Positions 44,936 through 55,559 of a stretch of 64,000 nucleotides of DNA are shown here, piece by piece. A program made the position numbers and the translations under genes. Under the pieces are notes generated by a model, which ran no database searches, was not told the origin of the DNA, and was given only the letters and a program-made list of their open reading frames with translations. The stretch comes from Semisulcospira habei (lineage: Eukaryota; Mollusca; Gastropoda; Semisulcospiridae): positions 119,240,917-119,304,916 of the forward strand of contig BTPG01000005.1 in the NCBI GenBank assembly GCA_036245525.1, given 5' to 3'. The first letter of the stretch is position 1; each line of letters starts with the position of its first letter.

Positions 44936-45087
44936 AGTTAATAATATTGACTTGGCGTTGTTTTTCCTCTTTTGGTCTTATTTATATCATGCATTCTCCG
45001 GCGAGAAGTGTTAAAAGGCATTCAGTCTATAGTTGTGAAGAGACTAATTTCATTTAAATCCGTGTTCCTAAAGAGAGCAACACACTT

Positions 45088-45153
45088 GCAAGAGACACAG
45101 ATCTATATTCGTCCCCGCAAATTGCAGGTACTCATGAAAATCTCTGCCTCTTG
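45088..45153. mobile_element. Palindromic element, family C (copy 16)
   Basis: TGCAAGAGACACAGATCTAT with CATGAAAATCTCTGCCTCTT. Confidence 0.68.
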
Positions 45154-45631
45154 TTGAGTTCAGTTATATCATTTTTAATTCTTATACGGAGGAAGTCAAA
45201 AGGCTTGAAGTCTACAACTGCGCGAACACTAAAAAAAGAAATCATCAAAGCCTCCTTAAATCAAAGTTTCTTTCTAAGACCGTAAATACTGTGCAGAACA
45301 GTCATGCGCTGGCGCCTCGAGACGGCCGCAAATCAAGCTTATTCGAATTCTAAAATCAGAACAACATTAGACAATGGCGGACTTACAAAATAGGGGGGGG
45401 GGGGGGGTTGAAGTGAGAGGGGAAGAAGGGGGGGGGGGGAGGTGGGCAGCGCAAGCATTCAAGAATGCGATTCTCTCAACAATGTCTGTCGTATCAAACG
45501 TACACGAACCCTGATTTTTTTTTTTTCTTCTAAAAGGTCTCTTCGATTGTGTTTCTTTCTTTGTTTTGTGATCAGTGACAAAAGCGTTAGAAAATCCTTC
45601 AACCTAAGATTTTTCGGGATTTATTGTGTAA

Positions 45632-45736
45632 TCCATTCACTGCCGGGACAAGGCCTACGCCATCCATCAGCAAAAGGTCGTAGGTCCTGATGTGGCCCCG
45701 CTTAAGAGTGAACTCATGAGTAGCTATGCCTCTTGC
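45632..45736. mobile_element. Palindromic element, family C-like (copy 17)
   Basis: AATCCATTCACTGCCGGGAC left terminus; right arm CTCATGAGTAGCTATGCCTC. The hairpin is poor. Confidence 0.5.
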
Positions 45737-45748
45737 TCATTCTAATTT

Positions 45749-45848
45749 TACTGACGAGCAAAATAAAATGCCACATTTTAGAATCATCAGAAATATTTAG
45801 TGTCTTTGATGATTCCCAACATATCGCATTTCTTTTGCTCGACAGTAT
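45749..45848. mobile_element. Foldback element, family G (copy 2)
   Basis: TACTGACGAGCAAAATAAAA on the left; CGCATTTCTTTTGCTCGACA and GTA on the right. The interior AGAATCATCAGAAA pairs with TTGATGATTC. Confidence 0.8.
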
Positions 45849-46027
45849 ATGCAAGAACAGTTCAATTTATATAGCACAGAACAGTTATTGATGTTAATAG
45901 AAGGAACAAAGCACCATTCCTACTGCATTTGAGAAACTGTGAGAAAGTTGACTATTGGTCTTGAAATAATGTCTAGGTGCCAGTGATAAAAAAACGAACA
46001 CGGGACGCAAACGTTTTCCTCCGCGGA

Positions 46028-46243
46028 GTAACCCATTCAGGCCCTGACGCTCTACAGCAAGAGATGGGTCGACCATGATAATTCAAGGGTAGTGCCAGAT
46101 TAGCTTGGCGCCTGTCGGCGCCTAGCTAATCTGGCATTACCCTTGAATTATCATGGTCGAGCCATCTTCTGCAACAGGTGCATAGTCGTTAGATGACCCC
46201 TCCAAAATCTGGGGAAATACGTGCGTCGGGCTGAATGAGTTAA
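46028..46243. mobile_element. Palindromic element, family B (copy 7, full length)
   Basis: GTAACCCATTCAGGCCC at the left, GGGCTGAATGAGTTAA at the right (TTAA 46240-46243). Core GTCGACCATGATAATTCAAG through GGCGCCTGTCGGCGCC. Confidence 0.9.
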
Positions 46244-46510
46244 TAATAGTTATGATTTTTATGAAGGCGTCAGTCAGCCAGATGCAATTCTGAAGAAGAT
46301 TAAAAGTAATGCGCACTAAGAAGCAGCAACATTACGTCATTATACCGTGTGATTCACGACATCGTTAGTCGCACGACGCCGTGCGTATAATGAAAGGCTT
46401 GTGATGTTGACTGCAAATGGCACTGTCATGACGCGAAGTCTACAATGGCGCCATGTTTCTCCTCTTAGATGCACTGCTATTTTCCTTAAGATTGGCTGGT
46501 GATGAATTCC

Positions 46511-46566
46511 TTAACTCATTCGAGACGTGCCGCCTCCGAATACGCAGCTTACACCGAATGAGTTGG
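46511..46566. mobile_element. Palindromic element, family A (copy 5, right arm deleted)
   Basis: TTAACTCATTCGAGACGTGC then CCGAATGAGTTGG. The second arm is lost except for its terminal 12 bases. Confidence 0.8.
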
Positions 46567-46709
46567 TACGTATGCAAGTTTCTGTGTGGGTTTTGTCGTT
46601 GATTTTTAACCATAATTAATCCCTCATTTAGAAACATGCATATGTTCTCCATACCTTTTTTATTACTAGATTTTATACTTTATTTTGAAACCGACAAAAA
46701 TCCATTTTC

Positions 46710-46802
46710 TTAACCCTTTGGGTGTCGGTACCGGTTTTAGTCGCGATGATTCCGGTAGGAATCATCGGGACTAAACCCTCTACCGACACGGAAAAGGGTT
46801 AA
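46710..46802. mobile_element. Palindromic element, family D (copy 2)
   Basis: TTAACCCTTTGGGTGTCGG...CCGACACGGAAAAGGGTTAA with TTAA at both edges; centre GATTCCGGTAGGAATC. Confidence 0.88.
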
Positions 46803-47540
46803 ACATTCTCGAACTTGTTTCATTGCTCCTTCCACTATTTCAGTCTTCCAAAGTGTAGAGATATATAGTTGTTGGCCATGAGCATTGAAAGGGTTAATTA
46901 GTGTGACAAAATAAATTGCGGCCGTGTTTTTTATGGCTTTCGGGAAGGAGACATACGACAGACATTCGCATTGCGAAACCAGATTATGCCAGAAACATCC
47001 GGTCGATTCCAGACTGCGCAGTCATTTGCGTTGTATTCCGACAGAAAAATAGTGTCCAGGCCTTTGATTTTGGACCTCAGCAATGAAACAAGATAAAAAG
47101 GGCTAATGAAATATTAATATATGAAATGAAATGAAAATAATATAAAAAGACAAAAAAGAAGGGCTCCATAAAAATGTCTCGAATAGAAGATAAGTCTGAA
47201 TGCGCAAATAGTAGTGTTTTTGTGTGTGTGTGTGAAATGTTACTTTGCATGGGATCGACATTTCAGGAGCTAGCCCGTTTTTTGTTGTTGTTGTTGTTGT
47301 TGTTGTTTTGTTGTTGTTTTAATCATTATGTGTACTCTAGGTGATTCTAAACTTCTTTTGACTTGACTTGGTTTGGTGTTTAGCATGACGTGCTTGGCTT
47401 TGCTTTTGCTTGACTTGACCCACTCTGCTTAGCGTGGAAATCGATAAATGTAAACTTTACCACGTTCGTACAGTTCGTGAATTCTCTACGAATTTACCAA
47501 GAGGGCTGCGCGAGCTTTCCGATAATCGTAGGAGCATGAG
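46803..47540. other. No gene seen
   Basis: Contains a TTG repeat (47281-47320) and ends with ATGAG, the target duplication of the next solo LTR. Confidence 0.5.
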
Positions 47541-48560
47541 TGTTACGGTTGTGGTTGTGTTATTCTTTTTAGGGCATGTGTGTGTTAATCATAGGAAAAG
47601 GTCCGGTGTTCAGCTGAGTTATTGTTGATAAGAATCACGTAACTTTTAAGTATAATTCGTTTTCTTTTGCATGGAGAATTGCGATCGATTTTTTGTGCAG
47701 CTACAATGTTGCATATTTCCCTACGTTGTTGCAAACCTGGCACATTCTGGGAGAGCCGCGATCGTTCTAGTGACCTCAAATATGACAAAGCTTTGAATGT
47801 AGTAGCCTACACATGTTGGCTACGATTAGCAACATTTACGGAAATGCACCTAGATGCTAGGGGAGGCTTTTAGACAGATCTAGAGTGTTCTTTTTAATGA
47901 ATATTAATGAGTTTTGGGCGTTACGTTTTCTTTTCTGATTGGTTGAGTTGGGTAATTTGCCGGTTTGTTATGGAAGTCTATAATAGTATAAAAGACCGTG
48001 TTAGGAAATATGTGTATACATTGTATGAGAGATACAGTGTATCAAAACTGCGGATGCATTGTAGAAGAGATAGTGTATCAGTGTTGGTGCATTGCATAGG
48101 AGACACAGTGCATCAAAACTGCGGATGCATTGTATGCGACATGAGACAGTATATATATAGATTTATCTTATTTTACTTACTTAGATGTGTGTGCATACTT
48201 AGTAGAATGACTGCTATACATGTGTGGTTTGGTATTTTAGAGTCTGCTTGATTGTGATGTATGTATGTTTTATGTGTTGATCTTAATATGGACGCTCGTC
48301 AGTTGTGCCGCAAAAAATCCTAATGTTTATGCATATGGCAATAAAGTTTATCTTAGGCTTATCTTATCTTATTTGTGGACGCATTGTGTTGAAACTGCGT
48401 CGTGCGAGTAAAGTACTGTTGGAACTGTTACTCCAGTGTGGTCTGCAACCTTGTGCCACGTGTGACGAGTTGCAACTGAGTGAGGTTTCTTTACAAGAAC
48501 CCTACCGGTGTCTGTGCGACTGTGATTGCATCATACTACGAAAACGACTACCACGTAACA
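47541..48560 (+). mobile_element. Solo LTR, copy 3 (5-bp TSD ATGAG), internally expanded
   Basis: TGTTACGGTTGTGG to CCACGTAACA, flanked by ATGAG (47536-47540 and 48561-48565). About 330 bp longer than copy 2 because of repeated GGATGCATTGTA units (48040-48130) and an insertion at about 48150-48370. No internal coding region. Confidence 0.92.
48150..48370 (+). mobile_element. Retroposed insertion inside solo LTR 3
   Basis: Absent from the other two LTR copies. Ends GGCAATAAAGTTTATC followed by TTATC-type repeats (48330-48375), a LINE/SINE-style tail. Exact edges and target duplication could not be fixed. Confidence 0.6.
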
Positions 48561-48812
48561 ATGAGAAGTCTATACAATGATCGTCCGTCGATCTGATCAA
48601 AACTAAGGTACACTAAGAAAAAGCGTACTCTACAGATTCTGAAGCCGTTTACAAATTTGCTGTAGGTTACTGCTTTCACGAGATATTAGGTTGCAAATAC
48701 GTACTAAAAACACAACGCGCCGAGCACACAGCCATAATGGCTAGCAAAGCTACATTACAGGGGTTACTTCCCCTAACGTAGCATCGGTCAGCTACGGTCA
48801 GTGGACATGCTG

Positions 48813-48904
48813 TTAATCCGTTGGGTGTCGGTAGCGGTTTTATTCGCGATGATTCCTGCAGGAATCATCGCGACTAAAACCATTACCGACACCCGAAGGG
48901 TTAA
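48813..48904. mobile_element. Palindromic element, family D (copy 3, full length)
   Basis: 92 bp with TTAA at both edges (48813-48816, 48901-48904); TTGGGTGTCGGTAGCGG arm and complement, centre GATTCCTGCAGGAATC. Confidence 0.92.
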
Positions 48905-49061
48905 GCTGTCGTCTGCTGCTGCATAACACAAACATAAAACAGATAGGCAAAACATAAAGGAGGGGGGTGGGGGAGTCGCACGTAAACGTAAAATTAATCA
49001 GTAATACAAAAGGACGACCAAACATCACCTGGTCACACTTAAATTACTTTACTGGTGCGAC

Positions 49062-49268
49062 TTAACCGCTGTGCGTGCATGTTTGTTTATGAAATCTTGG
49101 TTCATTCAAGGCCTACAACCAACACCGTCCAAGAAACAAGAAAAAACGGTCTCAGCAAGAGCTAGAGGCATGGATGCTCATGAGCCCCCGCAGTCGCGGG
49201 GGCTCATGAGGATCTATGTCTCTTGCGTTGGATCATTGTTCTCCTTTCCTCGGCAGTGAAGAGGTTAA
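49062..49268. mobile_element. Palindromic element, family C (copy 18, full length)
   Basis: 207 bp, TTAA at both edges. Hairpin GGATGCTCATGAGCCCCCGC with its complement, loop AGTC. Confidence 0.9.
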
Positions 49269-49500
49269 CTAGACATTCCCTGCAAGGAACGAAACACTGC
49301 AGAGAAAGAATATTTACAACGCTCTTGATTGACCTCGTTTCTTCCTTTGTTGGGATTTTCTGACCTTCATTGCTGATGCGACTTGACCTTATCTGCTCCT
49401 TACCTAACGCCACTTGACTTTATTGCTAGTTTGCTTCTTTAATTTGGCCTTAATTTGCTTTACTTTGCTTTACTTTGCTTTTCGTGTGTCTAATTCGCCT

Positions 49501-49716
49501 TTAACCCTTTCCTTGTTACTGTGCGTACATTGTAGTTTCTGAAATCTGTGTTCACTGAACGACCAAACGCCACAACTGTCCAAAGAGCACGTACCCGAAG
49601 TGGTCTTATCAAGAGGTATAGATCCTCATGATCCCCCGCAATCGCGGGGGCTCAAAAGGATCTATGTCTCTTGCAGTTGGATCGTGTCCACTTCGTCTCG
49701 GCAGTGAAGGGGTTAA
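49501..49716. mobile_element. Palindromic element, family C (copy 19, full length)
   Basis: 216 bp, TTAACCCTTTCCTTG left, GGCAGTGAAGGGGTTAA right. Hairpin AGGTATAGATCCTCATGATC/CAAAAGGATCTATGTCTCTT. Confidence 0.92.
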
Positions 49717-49725
49717 CCCCCCCCC

Positions 49726-49727
<2 letters not shown>

Positions 49728-49769
<42 letters not shown>
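49728..49769. repeat. Poly(A) tract
   Basis: About 42 A's after a C run, immediately right of family C copy 19. Confidence 0.9.
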
Positions 49770-49771
<2 letters not shown>

Positions 49772-50044
49772 AACAACAACAACCAAACTTTTTTTTAAAA
49801 TTAAAAAACCGAAAGTGATGTAAACAGTTTTATCCCTTTATTTCCTGGGGGGCCTAATTTTCAGCAAATTCTCTGAAGATTTCAGGGTGAAATGTCATTA
49901 CCTCGCGTTGATTATAAGCGTGTGTGATTCGGGAGCTTACGGCTCAGTGCAAATGGCTCAGCTTAGTGCAACGGCTTACGGCAGGTTAGTGCAAAATCAC
50001 ACAGATCAGCAGCCATAACGCTGACTGAGAGTTATTGAGGTTTT

Positions 50045-50252
50045 AGTCCCTTCATCGCCAATGGACGGTGTTTCTGAAAAAGTTGTTAATTTAACGTCAA
50101 GGACCCCCTGCCGTCGAAAGAAGGTAGATACAAAAGAAGTCTCAACAAGACGCATAGATCCTCATGGGCCCCCGCAACTGCAGGGCCTCATGAGGATCTA
50201 TGATTCATGCACGATGGGTTGCTTTCACTTTTCCTCGGCAATGAAAGAGTCA
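50045..50252. mobile_element. Palindromic element, family C (copy 20)
   Basis: TAGTCCCTTCATCGCC left, CTCGGCAATGAAAGAGTCAAG right; hairpin GCATAGATCCTCATGGGCCC and complement. Confidence 0.85.
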
Positions 50253-50336
50253 AGATAACTGGCCTACTCCAAAATACTTCTTTTTTCTGATAGATATAAT
50301 CCCGCTGCTTCATGATAAAGGACAAAGCAAGAGTCG

Positions 50337-50548
50337 TTACCCATTCAGTCCCGACACACCACAGCAAGATATGGCTCGACCGTGATAGTTCAAGGGTGGT
50401 GCCAGAATAGCTTGGCGCCTACAGGCGCCAAGCTATTCTGGCACCACCCTTGAACTATCACGGTCGACCTGTCTCCTGAATTGTAATGCAGTCTTGAGAG
50501 GACAACTCCAAAATGTGGGAATTTCGCACCTTGGAGACAATGAGTTAA
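50337..50548. mobile_element. Palindromic element, family B (copy 8, full length)
   Basis: TTACCCATTCAGTCCCGAC left, GAGACAATGAGTTAA right. Core arms of about 44 bp from TCGACCGTGATAGTTCAAGG around GCGCCTACAGGCGC with no mismatch seen. Confidence 0.92.
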
Positions 50549-50711
50549 ATAAAATAATAATAGTAATAGTGAACGCTCGTTCACTACAAAGTGAAGTGCC
50601 AATCATTCAGTTCTCTTTAATTTCCAAATAAGTTATCATCATCCAGATTCTCCTCAATGGCAAGAGCCAAGCAGATTGTCAGTCATACAGCAAAGCCCAT
50701 CCAGCACGAGG

Positions 50712-50757
50712 TGTGCATTCTCATGAGCCCCTGCTGTCGAAGGACAAGCAAGGTATC
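50712..50757. mobile_element. Palindromic element, family C fragment
   Basis: GTGCATTCTCATGAGCCCCT only, cut off before family A copy 6. Confidence 0.5.
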
Positions 50758-50779
50758 CTGGCTTTTTCTGGTATCCTGG

Positions 50780-50855
50780 CTCATTCGAGACGAACGGCAT
50801 CCGGATACGCGGCTTAAGCCGCAAATCCTGACGCCTTTCGTCTCGAATGAGTTAA
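50780..50855. mobile_element. Palindromic element, family A (copy 6)
   Basis: CTCATTCGAGACGAACGGCA to CGTCTCGAATGAG with TTAA at the right (50852-50855); changes in the inner right arm. Confidence 0.85.
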
Positions 50856-50999
50856 ACTCATCCAAGAATTTGAAAAAATACAATTATAAAAAATTGCCAT
50901 TTACGGAGACCTCCACTGCCCGACCAATATGTTCTTTTTGTAAAATGACATATTTTACAATTTAATCATGTATTGATTTTCTTCTTGTATCTTCTCTTC

Positions 51000-51110
51000 C
51001 TTTTTCATTTTTTTTTTTTTTTTTTGATTTGGTTTGATTTTGCTTTTCTGCTTTTTTTTTTTTTTTTTTTTGGGGGGGGGAGGTGGGGGGGGGGGGAGGG
51101 GGGGGGTAAT
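51000..51110. repeat. Poly(T)/poly(G) low complexity
   Basis: T runs at about 51008-51025 and 51052-51071, then G-rich tract 51072-51108. Confidence 0.9.
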
Positions 51111-51631
51111 TTGTTCGGGTGTTTTTGTTTTTTTGTTTGCTTGTTTTGTTTTGCTTTTAACTTTTATACAGAAATGAAACTGAGCTATATAGGGCTGTCG
51201 TTCAGTGGCAATAATTTGCTGTGGTTGATTTCTATTTTGATTTTTTTTTCCTTAAAAGATTTGAACAAACTAAGTTGTGCGACGGTTAATTACCACCATG
51301 CAAAGACAGCACTAAACACTTGGTTATAATGGCGTACAAAAATAGTAAAAGCAGCGATGCCCATATACCGCGTTTTTTCTTCCATCTCATTACGATATAC
51401 GAAAGTCACGGGCACTACCTAGCTATCGTTATTGTATCTCTGGCCTCGTTGTCGGGAATGACGTCTGCTTAGCTGGGCGACCATGGGGACCAGATGTTAC
51501 AGGGAAAATAACCTACCTGGAATAAGAAGAAGGATAAGACTCCGTTCTGACAAATGGGGCCATAGGTATATTTATCAAGTTAGCATTAATCCATGCACTG
51601 TCTGGTTCACTGTCTCGCGCTTTTGCACCAA

Positions 51632-51698
51632 CGTGCAAGAGACACAGATTCTCATGAGCCCCCGCGACAGCGGGGACTCATGAGAATATGTCTCTTGC
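51632..51698. mobile_element. Palindromic element, family C (copy 21, core)
   Basis: TGCAAGAGACACAGATTCTC against GAGAATATGTCTCTTGC; centre CCCCCGCGACAGCGGGG. Confidence 0.78.
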
Positions 51699-51856
51699 CG
51701 GCCTCGTCCTTATTATCAGGCATCAGACAGACTCGGTTAACCGTCGGTGAATTTGCGATGCGGTTTTGAGAGACACAAGCTTCTGGCCTACTCTTGCTCT
51801 CTTGCAAGCTGTTTTTGTTTATCCCGTTTACTGTCAGAGCAACGAAAAAACACCTA

Positions 51857-51925
51857 AACGCAAGAGGCATAGATCCTCATGGGCCCCCGCAATTTCGGGG
51901 GCCCATAAGGATCTATGCCTCTTGC
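51857..51925. mobile_element. Palindromic element, family C (copy 22, core)
   Basis: GCAAGAGGCATAGATCCTCA and its complement GGATCTATGCCTCTTGC, centre CCCCCGCAATTTCGGGGG. Arms almost perfect. Confidence 0.82.
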
Positions 51926-52296
51926 TTGGATGGACTCAATCTACGATAGTTTCGAGACACCGCTCCCAGTACATGACAATCTGGGTAATCAGATCTCACT
52001 GTGGACGCCAATATGACTCTTTTAGTTGGATCAATTATTGAACTAGCCATGGCCATCAGTTTTACAGAACAACCTGAACAGACGACACGGAGATCTAGCG
52101 CTGATCTCATTACTGTAGTCCAGTGTCTTATATGAGATTTTGTGCTGCGTCTTGAACCGGAACCTTAATTGTTTGGGGTTGTTTTGTTGTTGTTGTTTGC
52201 ACCTAAAGACGTTTGCTGACCTTTTTTCTGCCGTGACCGGCATTTTTGAAACTGTCGCAGATCAACAACAGCTTTAGAAACACATATATTAGAAGG

Positions 52297-52406
52297 CTAG
52301 AACGTGGCATAGATCACCATGAGCCCCCGCAGCTGCGTGGGGTCATGGGGATCTATGTCTCTTGTCGTTGTGTGGTGGCTGCTTTGTCTCGGTAGTGAAG
52401 GGTTAG
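52297..52406. mobile_element. Palindromic element, family C (copy 23)
   Basis: GTGGCATAGATCACCATGAG with GGGGATCTATGTCTCTTG; right terminus GGTAGTGAAGGGTTAG. Confidence 0.8.
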
Positions 52407-52854
52407 GACAAAAAAAAATCACGCTGAAAAGGGGGGGGGGGGGAGGGGATGTCTTTAATTCCGTGTTGTAGAATAAACCTCTTTGAAGAAAGCTGCTTTT
52501 CAGTAAGGCTTTGATGAGAAGTATCGATCTTAGCCAAGGGTCAATAAACAGGATTTTGGTCAATCTTTTCAATTGAAAATTTCTTATTAATTAAAAATAA
52601 TAACGAGCAGCAATGACAAAAACAAACGGAATAAAAACAAAAGGAATCCGGAATATAGTCAAATAAACATTTCTTTATTTCGTTGTCATTTTTTGGATGA
52701 GCGTATTACGCAATATTTGCTTTGTAAGCATGCAATAGACAGACAGAGATGCATATTTCATAAGTGACTTGAATAGTGTGAATTTATACGAGACTCGTTT
52801 TGTACAAAAGAACTCAGAAAAGGTCAGTGCGTGAAAAAGATAATGAGAAGAAGG
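52407..52854. other. No gene seen
   Basis: G run at 52431-52447 and AT-rich sequence; no domain. Confidence 0.5.
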
Positions 52855-52956
52855 TTAACCATTTGACTGCTACTGACGATACCGTTCAGCGGAAAAGACG
52901 CGTGACTACGCCTCTTTTCCGCCGAACGCTATCGTCGTTAGCAGTCAAGGGGTTAG
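52855..52956. mobile_element. Palindromic element, family E
   Basis: TTAACCATTTGACTGCTA at the left and TTAGCAGTCAAGGGGTTAG at the right; CCGTTCAGCGGAAAAGACGC pairs with CCTCTTTTCCGCCGAACG. Same TTAA-CC edge as families A-D with a new core. Confidence 0.85.
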
Positions 52957-53667
52957 AAATAATTGGTGTATACATTGTGGCTTGAGAAAGAAAAAAGATC
53001 GTACTCGTAGGCCTACTACAAGAAATTAAGACAAGTGTAAATGCAAATAAATAACGGACAATAAAGAAAACATAATTTGAATTTGTTTTTCTTTTTTTCA
53101 AATTCTTTTTCTTCCTTCCATTCATGTTATTATTTGTGTAACAAAAGATTTCAAAGTCGTTACAAATTATCTATCCCCTTGCCACTGAGCGGTGTTTTCT
53201 CGAGGTAATTTGAGCACGAATCACAACGACAAAAACCGCTTTCCGACAGCCAAAGGTTTACAACGAAAATAATACTTGTTGCTCGCTTCCCAGTGCATGT
53301 GTTTGCTGGTCTCTGGTTATGGGCGCTAAGGCTCCAAGGGGTGTGGTACAAAATCACACACCATTTCACACTGTTACTGAATTCACTACATCTCACGGCA
53401 TTCAAAGTGAGAAACAAAGACAAAAAATAAAGAAATAATTCAACTGAATATTAATGATATAAAGGAGAACGTAGGTCTGGCGAAATACGGTGAATCTCAG
53501 TTTAGAACATTTGAAAATGTTCACTCCACCAAAACCTGTATTCCTCTCATTTCAAGAGTAACATCTGATTATATAATTCAGACCAAAAAGGTGACTTCCA
53601 AGTGTGTAAGATGCAAAGAAATGGGATTTTCTTTCTAAACTGAAGAGCAAAATGGGATTTTCTTTCT
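52957..53667. other. No gene seen; decayed family D piece
   Basis: 53195-53258 keeps ACAAAAACCGCTTTCCGACA and GCCAAAGG of family D without the opposite arm. Confidence 0.4.
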
Positions 53668-53760
53668 ATACTGACGAGAAAAAGAAAATGCGACATTTTT
53701 GTAATCGTCAAGTGTTTCCTCGATTCCGAAAATGTCGCCATTCTTTTGCTCGCCAGTATG
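53668..53760. mobile_element. Foldback element, family G (copy 3)
   Basis: TATACTGACGAGAAAAAGAA to TTCTTTTGCTCGCCAGTATG; inner AATGCGACATTTT pairs with AAAATGTCGCC. Outer TATA/GTATGTA suggests a TA target site, as in Tc1/mariner-type MITEs. Confidence 0.8.
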
Positions 53761-53949
53761 TAAGACTGTTTTAATCTGACAGAATTATGTGTAACTGTCT
53801 TTCTAAGCGTGTTTCTTTCATCCTTGGGATTTTCTTAACATCCTAGCCTTTGTGGTAAGCTCAACTTCCCAAGAGATTCAACAATGCAAGCTTTGAATCT
53901 TCGCTCTGTTGTTCTCATTACTGTCAACAATACACAACTGCAAGAAGAG

Positions 53950-54040
53950 GCATCCCTAGCAGCAAAACGTATTTGGGTCCACGACGGCCGCAGTGGACCG
54001 TTGCGGGCCCGACGATCTTTGCTTTCTGGGTTGTGTTCTT
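53950..54040. mobile_element. Palindromic element, family F (copy 3)
   Basis: AGCAGCAAAACGTATTTGGG to GACGATCTTTGCTTTCTGGG with CCACGACGGCCGCAGTGG in the middle. Confidence 0.7.
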
Positions 54041-54086
54041 AGAACACTTCGGGCTGATATGTGTGTGTGTTCGTGTCTTTGTTTAA

Positions 54087-54125
<39 letters not shown>

Positions 54126-54160
54126 CGTGCGTGCGTGTGCCTGCGTGCGTGCGTGCGTGT

Positions 54161-54245
<85 letters not shown>
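54087..54245. repeat. TG microsatellite
   Basis: TG array interrupted by GCGTGCGTGC; 30 or more uninterrupted units at 54167-54244. Confidence 0.95.
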
Positions 54246-54247
<2 letters not shown>

Positions 54248-54345
54248 ATGGAGGGGGAAATGGTCATAAGTATTTGTCATGCACTCAGTCTGCGGTAGCT
54301 TCATAAGTTTCATGTGTTGCTTAAGATACCTTCTTTCGTCCCTCT

Positions 54346-54982
<637 letters not shown>

Positions 54983-55559
54983 CTATTTTGGAACTATGAT
55001 GGTGGACATTTTCGCACACATAACCGGCCCAAGTTGTTAAAACACAAATATGGACAATTCGACGAGCCCCTGTTTAGGCCTACATCCCTACCTTTCAGTC
55101 CCAGATTCCGTTCTTCCAACCGACCCTGAACTATTTTTCCGAGGTAAAAAAAAAAAAAAAAAAAAAAAAACAATCCGCCTACGTATAAGTTGAAAATCTA
55201 GCAGACAATGAAGAGGAGATCATTCATGTTCAGAGCAGTTGTGATTTGCTGATTTGCCCTTAGCTCCGAAGCCTTGTTTTTTTTCACAGATATACAAGTT
55301 AGAGTCGACTTTGAAATTTTTGTGAACGGCGAAATTGGAGTCGGAAACTGTATATTTTTTAGGCCTTTTCAAATATTAAGACAAAGTTTGGTTCATTAAC
55401 TTTTTAATTTGCTCTCAAACTATCAGGTCTAGTCACAAAACAAAACAAAACAAAAAAAAAACAAAAAAAAAACAAAAAAAAAAATCCATGCAAGAAAAAA
55501 GCTGACAAAACAAAACGTTTACAATGTATTCAGTCAAGATGCAGTTCAATGACTTGTTC
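54983..55559. other. No gene seen
   Basis: A runs at 55146-55170 and 55447-55485; no domain recognised. Confidence 0.5.
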
